Below are positions 16,897 through 25,658 of a DNA stretch of 64,000 bases, one piece after another (the first letter of the stretch is position 1; the number at the start of each line of letters is the position of its first letter). Source of the stretch: Paenibacillus assamensis DSM 18201 (GTDB lineage: Bacteria; Bacillota; Bacilli; Paenibacillales; Paenibacillaceae); NCBI RefSeq assembly GCF_000422445.1, contig NZ_AULU01000010.1, positions 124,001-188,000 of the forward strand, written 5' to 3'. The translations under genes and the position numbers were made by a program. The notes below the pieces were generated by a model. The model ran no database searches, had not been told where the DNA came from, and saw only the letters and a list, made by a program, of their open reading frames with translations.

Positions 16897-18201
16897 GTGA
16901 CTTTAACATTTAAACAATTACCTATAGATACAACCTATGCGGATAATCTGGAGCAGCGCGGCATTGTAACGCCGTCTCCTGTACAGGCGGAAGCGATCCC
17001 TGCTGCTGTTGCTGGGCGTGATGTATTGGCGCAGTCCCAGACAGGTACAGGTAAGACACTAGCTTACTTGCTGCCAGTGCTTACGCGCATTCTGCTGGAT
17101 CAAAGCGCTTTACAGGCAGTCGTCGTCGCGCCTACACAAGAGTTGGCGATGCAGATCGTGCGCGAGGCAGAAGCGTTAGCGGGCGCAGAAGGGCTTGTCG
17201 TGGCGCCGCTTATCGGAGGCGCAGCCTTGAACCGTCAGCTGGACAAGCTGAAACAGCGTCCACAACTTGCGGTGGGTACGCCAGGACGTATTCGTGAGCT
17301 GCTCGATATGAAGAAGCTGAAGATGCACGAAGTTCGCACGATCATCATTGATGAGGTGGATCATGTGCTGCGTCAAAGCGGAGCAGGCGATACGGAATAT
17401 ATTATGAATCGTGCACTGCGTGATCGTCAGTTGTTATTCTTCTCTGCGACGCTGCCTGCTGAAGTGAAAAAGCTTGCTTCGAAATGGATGAAGGATCCTG
17501 TTAACGTTGGTATCGAACCAGACAAGCGTGTTGCGGACACGATTACGCATTCCTTTATCATATCAGAGGAGCGCGACAGAATTGATATGCTTAGACGCCT
17601 TGTGCGCCATTACAATCCGAAGAGCTCCATTGTGTTTGTCAATGATTCGGACATGATCGGCGAGTGGGAATCGAAGTTGAAGTATGCTCATTTATCAGTA
17701 GGCACTTTATATGGAAATGCTCCGAAGCAGGAACGCGTACAGGTACTGCGCCGCTTCCGTGAAGGGGAGTTCCAGCTGCTGCTCGCGACGGATGTCGCTG
17801 CTCGCGGCTTGGATATTGCTGATCTGGAGATCGTATTCAGTTTGCAGCCTGCCATCAATGCGGAGCACTATGTCCACCGTGCAGGGCGTACAGGTCGTAT
17901 GGGGCGTAAAGGGATATCTGTCAACCTGATTACGGAACGTGAGCATTTCATTATGCGCAAGTTTGAGCGGGAACTTAATATCCAAATTCAAGAATGGTCG
18001 TACTATGATGGGAAAGTACGTCTTGTTGAAGAGGGAGCGGTTAAGCGTAAGCCTCAAGCGCGCAAGCCAGTTGAAACTCGACAAGCTGGTTCCCAACGTA
18101 AGGGGAATGATCGCCATCGCGATAAGAAGAGCAAAGGTGCGCCAAAGTGGTTGAAAGCGAAGCAGCAAGAAAACGGTGATAAAGGCCGTCCACAACAATA
18201 A
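16897..18201 (+). CDS. DEAD-box ATP-dependent RNA helicase
   Basis: 434 residues. Motifs in order: the Q motif (GIVTPSPVQAEAIP), motif I (SQTGTGKT), Ia (PTQELAMQ), Ib (GTPGRI), II as DEVD, III (FFSATLP), IV (SIVFVND), V (DVAARGLDI) and VI (HRAGRTGRMG). A basic, glutamine-rich tail from about residue 370 likely contacts RNA. It unwinds short RNA duplexes in ribosome assembly or mRNA turnover. DEVD instead of DEAD occurs in some Firmicute members. The GTG start follows GAGAGGAAAG. A terminator closes the gene. Confidence 0.93.
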   Translation: MTLTFKQLPIDTTYADNLEQRGIVTPSPVQAEAIPAAVAGRDVLAQSQTGTGKTLAYLLPVLTRILLDQSALQAVVVAPTQELAMQIVREAEALAGAEGLVVAPLIGGAALNRQLDKLKQRPQLAVGTPGRIRELLDMKKLKMHEVRTIIIDEVDHVLRQSGAGDTEYIMNRALRDRQLLFFSATLPAEVKKLASKWMKDPVNVGIEPDKRVADTITHSFIISEERDRIDMLRRLVRHYNPKSSIVFVNDSDMIGEWESKLKYAHLSVGTLYGNAPKQERVQVLRRFREGEFQLLLATDVAARGLDIADLEIVFSLQPAINAEHYVHRAGRTGRMGRKGISVNLITEREHFIMRKFERELNIQIQEWSYYDGKVRLVEEGAVKRKPQARKPVETRQAGSQRKGNDRHRDKKSKGAPKWLKAKQQENGDKGRPQQ

Positions 18202-18224
18202 AAGTAAAATATGTTAAGGATAAG

Positions 18225-18257
18225 GATGCTAGCGTGTAGTCGCTAGCATCTTTTTTT
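18225..18257 (+). terminator. Intrinsic terminator of the helicase gene
   Basis: GATGCTAGCG and CGCTAGCATC stem followed by TTTTTTT. Confidence 0.88.
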
Positions 18258-18404
18258 ATGGTATAAGAAGTGAATGAAAATTAAGAATTTACAAATTTAT
18301 GAACAAAGGGCAACTCTTTCATGCCTTTTAAAGGAAAAGTAAGGAATTTAGAAAACCAAAAAGTGGTCTGCCTTATCTAGTAATTTAGAAGGAGAGTGGA
18401 GAAG

Positions 18405-19814
18405 TTGAAAAGAGAGAACTATGTAGGTAAGTGGAGGCTGCTGCTTGTACTAAGTTTGGTCGTTACGATGTTGGCCGCTTGTTCAGGAGATAGCCGGAGT
18501 GAACTGCCTCCTCTGGCAGAGGATGGTACCGGTAAAATCAGAGTCATGTACTGGGGAGAAGAAGAATTTTTGCTCGATTATGGGACGCCATTTCATGTGA
18601 TGTATCCCGATATGGAGTTTGAAGTTGTACCACTGGCAGAGCTGAATAGCTCTATTGGACCTGATGATAACTATATCGAAAAATGGAGCGAATTTATAAA
18701 AGAAAAAAAGCTGGATGTCGTGCTGCTAAATCAAGAAGAATTTAAAAAGATTGCGAATGATGGATTGCTATATCCACTAGACGCCCTTATCCGAGATGAA
18801 CAATATCCCATTGATGATTTCCACCCAGGCGCGATTGATACTCTGCGTCAGATGGGAGGGAATTCTTTGTATGGATTAGCCTCACACTTTGAGTCTGCTG
18901 CCTTATTCTACAATGAAGATTTATTCAAAGAGCATGGAGTGGAGCTGCCTCGACCTAATATGTCGGTAAATGAAGTGTTGGAGCTTGCCGAGCGATTTGA
19001 AAGTAAATCCAATCATGCCAAAGATCGCGTTAACGGGATACATAGCGAGTATATGAGTCCTGGTAGGATGCTAAGATCTTTTGCATCGATGGCCGGCTTA
19101 CAGTTTGTTGATCCGAAAGCAGAAAATATCGTAATGGACAGTGAGGCATGGAAAACACTGTTTATTCAATATGCTGAGCTAGTGAAAGAGAAGAAGACGA
19201 ATTTTATTGCGCCAAACAAACAAGATGGTCATGCCAACGGATTCCTTGAGGGCAAGTCGGCTATGCTTATAGCGGATCTATGGATGATGGACAATCTTAG
19301 AAATGCTCAATTAAACGATCAAAGTAACAAGAAAAAAACATTTAAATGGAATATCGTCTCTATTCCTATTGATCCAGCTAAGCCCGATGAATCTCAAATG
19401 GTCAGATTTGGCGGTATTTTTGCCATGATGAAAGATGCTGCCAACAAGCGCGAGGCATGGGAGTTTATCAAGTTTAGCGCAGGTCCAGAAATGGCTAAAG
19501 TTCATGGCAGCTTTTCTAGTAAATTAACAACTCGTACGAAATATCAAAAGAATCTATGGGGAGCAGATATGGGAGCATTTACGAAGCTTAAGCCTTCTCT
19601 TTCTCCTTCTCTCGAAGAGACAATTGGTAAACATAACATATCGGAGTCATTTATTGAACAGATCGATCAGTCTATTTATGAGGCTATTCAGTCGGTTGTA
19701 GATGGGAAGAAATCCTCAGAACAGGCTTATATGGATCTGCTTCCAGAGCTACAGAAGCGTTTGGATGAAGCTAGAATAAAAGAAGGGAAAGAAAAGGATA
19801 AGCCAAAAAAGTAA
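18405..19814 (+). CDS. Solute-binding-type lipoprotein, array copy 1
   Basis: 469 residues. A type II signal peptide ends in LAAC at about residue 25, then the extracellular family-1 (sugar-type) binding fold follows. Shared array blocks are KIRVMYWGEE, KKLDVVLLNQ, YPIDDFHPG, ALFYNEDLFKEHGVELP, AWEFIKFSAGPEMAK and a lysine-rich C-terminus. Such lipoproteins normally deliver ligand to an ABC permease, but no permease is encoded near any of the six copies. The start is the TTG at 18405, eight bases after AAGGAGAG; a GTG nine bases earlier touches that site. This copy groups with copies 2 and 3. Confidence 0.85.
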   Translation: MKRENYVGKWRLLLVLSLVVTMLAACSGDSRSELPPLAEDGTGKIRVMYWGEEEFLLDYGTPFHVMYPDMEFEVVPLAELNSSIGPDDNYIEKWSEFIKEKKLDVVLLNQEEFKKIANDGLLYPLDALIRDEQYPIDDFHPGAIDTLRQMGGNSLYGLASHFESAALFYNEDLFKEHGVELPRPNMSVNEVLELAERFESKSNHAKDRVNGIHSEYMSPGRMLRSFASMAGLQFVDPKAENIVMDSEAWKTLFIQYAELVKEKKTNFIAPNKQDGHANGFLEGKSAMLIADLWMMDNLRNAQLNDQSNKKKTFKWNIVSIPIDPAKPDESQMVRFGGIFAMMKDAANKREAWEFIKFSAGPEMAKVHGSFSSKLTTRTKYQKNLWGADMGAFTKLKPSLSPSLEETIGKHNISESFIEQIDQSIYEAIQSVVDGKKSSEQAYMDLLPELQKRLDEARIKEGKEKDKPKK

Positions 19815-19885
19815 GTGGTAACTACGGTGTGAGGAAAATTCGATAATTCTATCTTCTAGTAGATATAAAAAGGAGAGAACAGACG

Positions 19886-21292
19886 TTGAAAAAGATAGAT
19901 GCTGGGCGTCATGGGAAGCTGCTGCTTATTTTTATTCTCGTTATGACGATGTTATCTGCTTGTACAGGAGGAGCTAAAAGTGAGCTTCCGGATCTTCCAG
20001 AAGATGGTTCAGGTAAAATTCGAGTGATGTACTATAGCGAACAGCGATTTATGAGCTTCTATGCGGTTCCATTTAAAGTGAAGTATCCGAATATCGAATT
20101 TGAAATTGTGCCAGCGAGTGAATTTTATGGTTCTGTAGAACCTAATGATGACTATACGGAGAAGTTAATTGAATTTATAAAAAAGAAAAAGCTAGATGTG
20201 GTGCTGCTAGGTCAAAGAGAATATGAGCAGGTAGCTGGTCAGGGCATATTATATCCGTTGGATTCGCTTGTAAAAGAAGAGAACTACCCGATTGATGACT
20301 TTCATCCAGGAGTTATTGAACAACTGCGGCAGTTAGGTGGAAATACGCTGTATGGACTAGCAACTGCGTTTCAATCTTCTGCTCTATTCTACAATGTAGA
20401 TTTGTTTGAAGAATATGGTGTAGAACTGCCACGGCATAAAATGTCCGTGTCTGAGGTGTTGGAGCTTGCAGCGCGATTTGAAAGCAAATCTCAAAAAGAT
20501 AGTGAACGTATATATGGAATGAATAGTACGTTTATGCCTAGCGGACATATGCTGCAAACTTTTGCGTCCATGGCGGGGCTGCAGATGATGGATCAGAAAG
20601 CTGAGAAAATTGTCATGGACAGTGAAGCCTGGGAATCACTATTTATTCAATTTGTGGAGCTTATCAAGGACAAGAAGTGGAGCATAGCTGCGTCAAATGG
20701 TTATAACAACTATGATCCATCCTTCGGAGAAGGAAGATCAGCAATGACGATAGGACATACATGGATGATGAGGCAAATGAATGCTGCTCAGGATTATAAC
20801 AAAGATAAAAAGATGTTCAAGTGGGGGGTGGTGACAGTGCCTATTAACCCAGCTATGCCAGATGAATCATCCGAGATTCAAATGAGCAACATTTTTGCGA
20901 TGACGAAAGATTCGACGAATAAGCGTGCGGCCTGGGAATTTATCAAATTTAGTGCTGGTATCGAAATGGCCAAAATTAGAGGGAAATCTTCAGGAGAGTT
21001 GACGACGCGTTCGAAATATCAGAAGGACCTATATGGAATGAGCGTAGAGGCGTTTACGATGTTGAAGCCGTCCAATGCTCCAACGGTTCGTGAGACCATG
21101 CAAAAGAATAACGTATCCGTGTCTTCCTTTTTTGTAAATGCAGAGAAGGCCTTTGATAAGGCGTTTAAGTCTGTTGTCGATGGGAAAAAGACGGCAGAGC
21201 AAGCTTATGACGAGCTAGTTCCAGAGCTTCAGAAGCATCTGGATGAAGCTAGACGAAAAGGACAAGAAGAACAAGCAAAAAAGAAGAAGTAA
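19886..21292 (+). CDS. Solute-binding-type lipoprotein, array copy 2
   Basis: 468 residues. The signal peptide ends MTMLSAC, with lipobox LSAC. The same blocks as copy 1 occur in the same order (KIRVMYYSEQ, YPIDDFHPG, ALFYNVDLFEEYGVELP, AWEFIKFSAGIEMAK). The C-terminus is rich in Lys, Glu and Gln. The gene begins with TTG, with AAAGGAGAG upstream, 71 bases after copy 1 with no terminator between, so copies 1 and 2 are probably one transcript. The ligand is unknown. Confidence 0.85.
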   Translation: MKKIDAGRHGKLLLIFILVMTMLSACTGGAKSELPDLPEDGSGKIRVMYYSEQRFMSFYAVPFKVKYPNIEFEIVPASEFYGSVEPNDDYTEKLIEFIKKKKLDVVLLGQREYEQVAGQGILYPLDSLVKEENYPIDDFHPGVIEQLRQLGGNTLYGLATAFQSSALFYNVDLFEEYGVELPRHKMSVSEVLELAARFESKSQKDSERIYGMNSTFMPSGHMLQTFASMAGLQMMDQKAEKIVMDSEAWESLFIQFVELIKDKKWSIAASNGYNNYDPSFGEGRSAMTIGHTWMMRQMNAAQDYNKDKKMFKWGVVTVPINPAMPDESSEIQMSNIFAMTKDSTNKRAAWEFIKFSAGIEMAKIRGKSSGELTTRSKYQKDLYGMSVEAFTMLKPSNAPTVRETMQKNNVSVSSFFVNAEKAFDKAFKSVVDGKKTAEQAYDELVPELQKHLDEARRKGQEEQAKKKK

Positions 21293-21351
21293 GTGGGAAT
21301 AAGGCACGTATCGATCGACACCAAGAGCTCCATAGAACATAAATAACAACG

Positions 21352-21386
21352 GATGCTGTCACAAAATGCAGCATTCGTTTTGTTTA
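21352..21386 (+). terminator. Possible terminator after lipoprotein copy 2
   Basis: GATGCTG and CAGCATTC can pair, followed by GTTTTGTTT. The stem is short and the T-run is interrupted, so this is a weak call. Confidence 0.45.
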
Positions 21387-21584
21387 TACAGATAAGATGG
21401 TTTGGAAACATCATGAAAACTGCGGCTGATGATTAACTAATGATGTACGAATGTATACTCTATGAAACTCATATTATCGACTGAATCGTCGTAGCACCAG
21501 CACCATGAGATGAAATAGTAAGAAGTCTTTCCTCTAACGGACGCTATTGACGTTATTTGTACAAAATCGTCCATAATTAAAGTT

Positions 21585-21667
21585 TAACGGTCGTAATAGA
21601 GCTTATTTTAGCAGTAAGGGCTAAAAAGACTACTTCATATGGCAAATAAGCTCTCTTGCGTCCTTTA
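21585..21667. repeat. Imperfect 83-nt inverted repeat, probable intergenic repeat element
   Basis: TAACGGTCGTAATAGAGCTTATT at the left pairs with the reverse complement of AATAAGCTCTCTTGCGTCCTTTA at the right (about 18 of 22 bases). The flanks contain related fragments (TAACGGACGCTATTGACG near 21535, GTTAACGGA near 21715). The look is that of a small dispersed repeat of the kind found between Paenibacillus genes; only one copy lies in this window. Confidence 0.4.
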
Positions 21668-21943
21668 AAACTCAGAACAAGTAAAAATGGGCTGAATAGC
21701 CTCTATGACAACCGTTAACGGAATAAAGGGAACGGTGTGCCGTGCTGTTGTTTTATATACTTGTGCACGCTTCACTTCACTTCTTATTTTTCTGCTAGGG
21801 ACGATTGGTTATCGAATATTGAGTTGTGAAACTTCTGTAAGGATGAGAAGGTGGATGATGATTTGGCATGTATGATTTTCTAATAGATGTTTAATCAACA
21901 GGCGTGCATAAAAATCAAATAATGCAGAGATAGGGAGAGGAAT

Positions 21944-23359
21944 ATGAACATGTTCAGTCGATTTCACCAGTGGAAAAAAGTTATGATCATAAGTCTTGTA
22001 GTTGGCCTGTTAGCGGCTTGTACAGGGGGGAATAAGAGTGAGCTTCCTCCTATGCCTGAGAGTGGAGAAGGAACCATTAGAGTGTTGTACTGGAACGAAG
22101 AGCAATTTATGAAAGACTATGGTTCATCTTTCAACGTGAAGTATCCCGATATTGAGTTTGAAGTGGTCTCAACGGGAGAGATGCATCAAACGATGGGGCC
22201 AGACGATGATTACCATGAAAAGATGCTCGCATTTGTGAAAGACAAGCGGTTAGACGTTGTCATTTTGAATCAGCCTGATTATGAGAGATTTTCTTCAGAA
22301 GGATTACTGTATAAAATAGATTCGCTTATTGAGGATGAAGAGTATCCGATTGATGATTTTCATCCTGGAGTTATTGACCTGCTGCGGGAGAAGGGTGGCA
22401 ATGCCTTGCATGGATTAGCAGCTCATTTTAGTACTAGTGCCCTGTTCTATAATGTAGATCTGTTTAAAGAGTATGGGGTTGAGCTTCCACGCCATAAAAT
22501 GTCTGTAAATGAAGTACTGGAGCTTGCAGCGAGGTTCGAGAGTAAATCGAACAACGACAAAGATCGTATCTATGGATTTGATGTCGAACATAATCAACTT
22601 GGATACGGTCTGATCAGCTTCGCGGATATGGCTAATCTGATGTTAGTTGATCCAAAAGCCGAAAAAATAGTAATGGACAGCGAGGCTTGGAAGACGTTGT
22701 TTTTCAACTATGCTGAACTGGTAAAGGATAAAAAAATCAATTATTTTGACCGCTCCAGCAATGAAATGCAGCCAGGCTTTTATAATGGAAAAGCAGCGAT
22801 GATGATCGGACAATCATGGTCGATTGGACAAATGAAAACCATGCAATATTTAAGTGATAAAAACGGGAAAAAGCATAAAGCATTCGAATGGGGGATGGTG
22901 ACGATCCCTGTTGATCCATCTCGACCAGACGAATCAAAAATAATTTCACTGGCTAGTATTTTATCGATGATGAAGGATGCGCCTAACAAACGTGCGTCAT
23001 GGGAATTTATCAAGTTCAGCGCAGGTATTGAAATGGCTAAGATTACGGGAAAATCGGAAGGGAAGCTGACGACACGAACCAAATATCAGAAGGATATAGA
23101 TGGAAAAAGTGTTGAGGCATTTACGATGCTGAAACCTTCGAGCCATTCACCATTTTTATTTGAAACGCTGAATAAAAATAAGGTGCCTCAGGAATTTTTC
23201 CGAAATCTGTTTACGGAATTCGATAACGCATTTAAAGATATTGCTTCAGGGAAGGAAACAACGGAACAAGCATACGAAGAATTGCAGATTAAGCTTCAGC
23301 AGCAGTTGGATGTAGCTAAGAAAAAAAGTGTGACGGCTCAAGAAGAAAATGTAGAATAG
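21944..23359 (+). CDS. Solute-binding-type lipoprotein, array copy 3
   Basis: 471 residues. The signal peptide VMIISLVVGLLAAC ends in lipobox LAAC; mature blocks match copies 1 and 2 (TIRVLYWNEEQF, YPIDDFHPG, ALFYNVDLFKEYGVELP). The C-terminus lacks the long poly-lysine end of copies 4-6 and finishes QEENVE. Two in-frame ATGs (21944 and 21950) follow AGGGAGAGG; either could be used. A hairpin after the stop (23370-23405) has no T-run. The gene is preceded by 650 bp of non-coding DNA, so it has its own promoter. Confidence 0.85.
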   Translation: MNMFSRFHQWKKVMIISLVVGLLAACTGGNKSELPPMPESGEGTIRVLYWNEEQFMKDYGSSFNVKYPDIEFEVVSTGEMHQTMGPDDDYHEKMLAFVKDKRLDVVILNQPDYERFSSEGLLYKIDSLIEDEEYPIDDFHPGVIDLLREKGGNALHGLAAHFSTSALFYNVDLFKEYGVELPRHKMSVNEVLELAARFESKSNNDKDRIYGFDVEHNQLGYGLISFADMANLMLVDPKAEKIVMDSEAWKTLFFNYAELVKDKKINYFDRSSNEMQPGFYNGKAAMMIGQSWSIGQMKTMQYLSDKNGKKHKAFEWGMVTIPVDPSRPDESKIISLASILSMMKDAPNKRASWEFIKFSAGIEMAKITGKSEGKLTTRTKYQKDIDGKSVEAFTMLKPSSHSPFLFETLNKNKVPQEFFRNLFTEFDNAFKDIASGKETTEQAYEELQIKLQQQLDVAKKKSVTAQEENVE

Positions 23360-23784
23360 TTTGAAAAGTAGAAGCCAAAATCCTAAAGGTATTTTTGGCT
23401 TCTACTAAGGAAAGCTATGAGCCAATCAGCTAATCGATGACTGAATTGAATACTATAGATAATTGTGCTAGACAGGATTTAAAATACAGCAAACTTTAAT
23501 AATATCACTTACATATATATGAACCCACGCAAAAAAAATGTGGAAAATACAAACTTGAATTTCGTGGATTTTTTTAAAATAAATTGTTATTTTTACTAAA
23601 GAGTGGTTTTATCTCCGTTAATGCTCCTCCAATCCATTATATTCGCTCACAATAAAGTAGTATATTTTCCTTCCTAATCTATACATTCATTTAATGTATT
23701 AACAAAATGATTGTTTGAATCGCTGGCCAGCTTTCAAATATAGAATAATAGACTTTTATAGTCTAAAAAGGAGCTGTAAGGAGA
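23360..23784. other. 425-bp AT-rich intergenic region
   Basis: It holds a hairpin directly after lipoprotein copy 3 (TAGAAGCCAAAA pairing with TTTTTGGCTTCTA, 23370-23405) without a clear T-tract, then strongly AT-rich sequence with several A- and T-runs. No coding frame was seen. AAAGGAGCTGTAAGGAG precedes the amidase-domain gene. Confidence 0.4.
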
Positions 23785-24897
23785 ATGATAAAATTAAAGA
23801 AGTTAATCACTGGTTTTAGCTGTTTGGTTTTTTTAATATCTGCAGTGCCTGTATCTGCTTCTCCTAGTGAAATTATCAATAACAGTAATAAGTACGTCGA
23901 ACAGTATTTTAAAGAAAAAACGGAGAAATCATTAATAGAGACAAATTCTGAAAAGGTTTATCTCGTAGATCCAGTTATAGAAGAAAAAAACATGATCGAG
24001 GCATTAAATTATTATTATGAGGAAGATACGAAGGTAGCTAATGTTATATCCCAAGCATATAAAGATCCAGAGCTATTGGTAAAAGCTACATCTTTGAAAA
24101 AGGAAGATCGAATAGAAGTTGTAGAAAAAATTGTGAGTGTATTTAAGTCTGTTGAAGATAGAGCTCATCAACAATTACTTGAAGAGTATTTAGGTCGCTA
24201 TTCTTATAATTTGGGTAATCAGCTGTCAATTGATTTTTTGGACTCACTGAATCAAGTGACAAAACAGGAGTCTGTTATTGATATCAACCAAGAGAAAAGT
24301 AAAAACAATTTATTGATTACAACTGATTTAGCAGAGACCTTATCTACTTATAATGGAACTGCTGCAGGGGATTGGGCTTATAATAACTATAATAAGTACA
24401 GCACAAATTTCCCGGCATTTACTGCTTGGGGAAGTGATTGCACAAATTTCGTTTCTCAAGCTATGCATGTTGGTGGAGGAAAGCAAATGGCAGGGGACTG
24501 GTATGTAACTAAGAAAAACTCCACATATTTAGTCCCAAAAAGTGCCGCTGAACTTAATCACAGCTGGACACTGTCGGATCCAAGCCCTTGGATAAGTGTA
24601 GTTCAATTCACAAAATATTGGGGACCTAAATCAGTTGATCATAGTATGTCTAAGATTCATTATAGAGACAATCATACGTCGGTATATGGTCGTACTATTT
24701 ACAAAGGTGATGTAGTAGTATTATCAAAGGGAATTGCGGGATTTATAACAACTCCTACGCACTTAATGATAATCTCGGGATACGATACTAATACTAAAGA
24801 TTTCTTGCTAGCAGGACACTCCAATGAAAGACAAGCTCATCCGTTATTAACAGCGATGAGTGACTATGTTCATATTAATTTTTATGAGATACCATAA
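23785..24897 (+). CDS. Secreted protein with putative amidase (Amidase_6-type) domain
   Basis: 370 residues. An N-terminal signal peptide ends near VPVSASP. A charged helical region fills residues 30-190. The C-terminal domain begins AGDWAYNNYNKYSTNF and holds WGSDCTNFVSQAMHVGG, with Cys as likely nucleophile, and later a conserved TPTHLMIISGY with the catalytic His. This matches the NlpC/P60-related putative amidase domain found in secreted Bacillales proteins. The substrate is unknown; cell-wall peptides are likely. Its lower GC content and its position inside the lipoprotein array suggest separate acquisition. A terminator follows. Confidence 0.78.
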   Translation: MIKLKKLITGFSCLVFLISAVPVSASPSEIINNSNKYVEQYFKEKTEKSLIETNSEKVYLVDPVIEEKNMIEALNYYYEEDTKVANVISQAYKDPELLVKATSLKKEDRIEVVEKIVSVFKSVEDRAHQQLLEEYLGRYSYNLGNQLSIDFLDSLNQVTKQESVIDINQEKSKNNLLITTDLAETLSTYNGTAAGDWAYNNYNKYSTNFPAFTAWGSDCTNFVSQAMHVGGGKQMAGDWYVTKKNSTYLVPKSAAELNHSWTLSDPSPWISVVQFTKYWGPKSVDHSMSKIHYRDNHTSVYGRTIYKGDVVVLSKGIAGFITTPTHLMIISGYDTNTKDFLLAGHSNERQAHPLLTAMSDYVHINFYEIP

Positions 24898-24920
24898 TCT
24901 GTGCTGTAAAATGTGACAGA

Positions 24921-24961
24921 GTAAGAAGAAGAAGCTTATGGTTTCTTCTTCTTACTTTTTT
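24921..24961 (+). terminator. Intrinsic terminator of the amidase-domain gene
   Basis: GTAAGAAGAAGAA and TTCTTCTTCTTAC form a 13-bp perfect stem followed by TTTTTT. Confidence 0.85.
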
Positions 24962-25045
24962 GTATCTTTAGTACGGTTGATAAGTTGATTTAAGTTATAT
25001 ATCAAAGGGACACCACAAATTAGTTAGAGTGGGAGACACGAGCTG

Positions 25046-25246
25046 ATGGAAAAACGTAGATTGTACATCCTATTAATAAACGTAATTTTCTTTTTAGTTT
25101 TTTTGACAATAACAATTATTAATTACAGCATGAATAAAAACAGTAGCAGTCTTAACTTTTGGATATTTATGTTGGTTACTTCTCTTTTATTTTTATGTGG
25201 AAATGGAATAGTTACCATTACACTGCTAAGGAAAAGAAAAAAATAG
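25046..25246 (+). CDS. Small two-helix membrane protein, unrecognised
   Basis: 66 residues with two hydrophobic segments (LYILLINVIFFLVFLTITII and WIFMLVTSLLFLCG) separated by a short polar loop, and basic ends (MEKRR..., ...RKRKK). That charge pattern suits a small integral membrane protein with both ends in the cytosol. A GTGGGAG sequence upstream is a modest ribosome site. No family was recognised. It has its own terminator (25288-25325), which supports it being a real gene. AT-rich like the preceding amidase gene. Confidence 0.55.
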   Translation: MEKRRLYILLINVIFFLVFLTITIINYSMNKNSSSLNFWIFMLVTSLLFLCGNGIVTITLLRKRKK

Positions 25247-25658
25247 TATCAGTGTAGAATTTATGAACGAGATTAATGAAATCAGGGACGACCAGTGAAT
25301 CCATAAGGACTTGCTGGTCGTTTTATATTCATTGATTTCTATAATAAATCGTTACACAGCCTCAGTTGTATGATGGCAAATGTGGTTTTATACTTTAAGC
25401 AAGAACATATATGGATGTTTATCCATAGGTAGTAAATTAAAACTTAATTTACCTCTCAAGAGCGAAATTCACTTCACTTTCATTTCTTCCATCACATTTC
25501 TTCAAACACAAATTGAAACGGCACAATACGTAAGCGCTTTAATCGGTAGTAAAGGCTGCGTCTCAACTTCTCATCATGATCGTTTACATCTACCCAAGCT
25601 AAAGAAATGTATAGGCGCAGTATTACTATATGAAATAGTTAAAGAGAGGGGAATGATC
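25247..25658. other. Intergenic region before lipoprotein copy 4
   Basis: The terminator of the small membrane protein (25288-25325) is followed by about 330 bp without a supported gene. An open frame continues upstream of copy 4 to 25380 but has no ribosome site and no similarity to the other lipoproteins. AACATATATG near 25406 recurs upstream of copies 5 and 6. Confidence 0.4.
25288..25325 (+). terminator. Intrinsic terminator of the small membrane protein gene
   Basis: ACGACCAG and CTGGTCGT stem with a larger loop, followed by TTTTATA. Confidence 0.7.

Larger units (their letters stand above)
21293..21943. other. 650-bp intergenic region with a large imperfect inverted repeat
   Basis: After copy 2 there is a weak hairpin (21352-21386). 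From about 21530 to 21740 come related sub-blocks containing TAACGG and AACGGA. The clearest is an imperfect 83-nt hairpin at 21585-21667, described separately. No open frame with a ribosome site was seen before the Shine-Dalgarno of copy 3 (AGGGAGAGG). Confidence 0.45.

Noticed and set aside
17707-18198. A 163-codon antisense frame opposite the helicase 3' end
   Set aside because: It lies fully inside a well-supported gene and has no ribosome site or recognisable domain.
23370-23405. A terminator after lipoprotein copy 3
   Set aside because: The hairpin is stable but is followed by TAAGGAAAGC, not by a T-tract, so I do not call an intrinsic terminator.
25380-25658. An N-terminal extension of lipoprotein copy 4 by 93 codons
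   Set aside because: It has no ribosome site, would bury the signal peptide, and is absent from the five sister genes. AGAGGGG marks the start at 25659.
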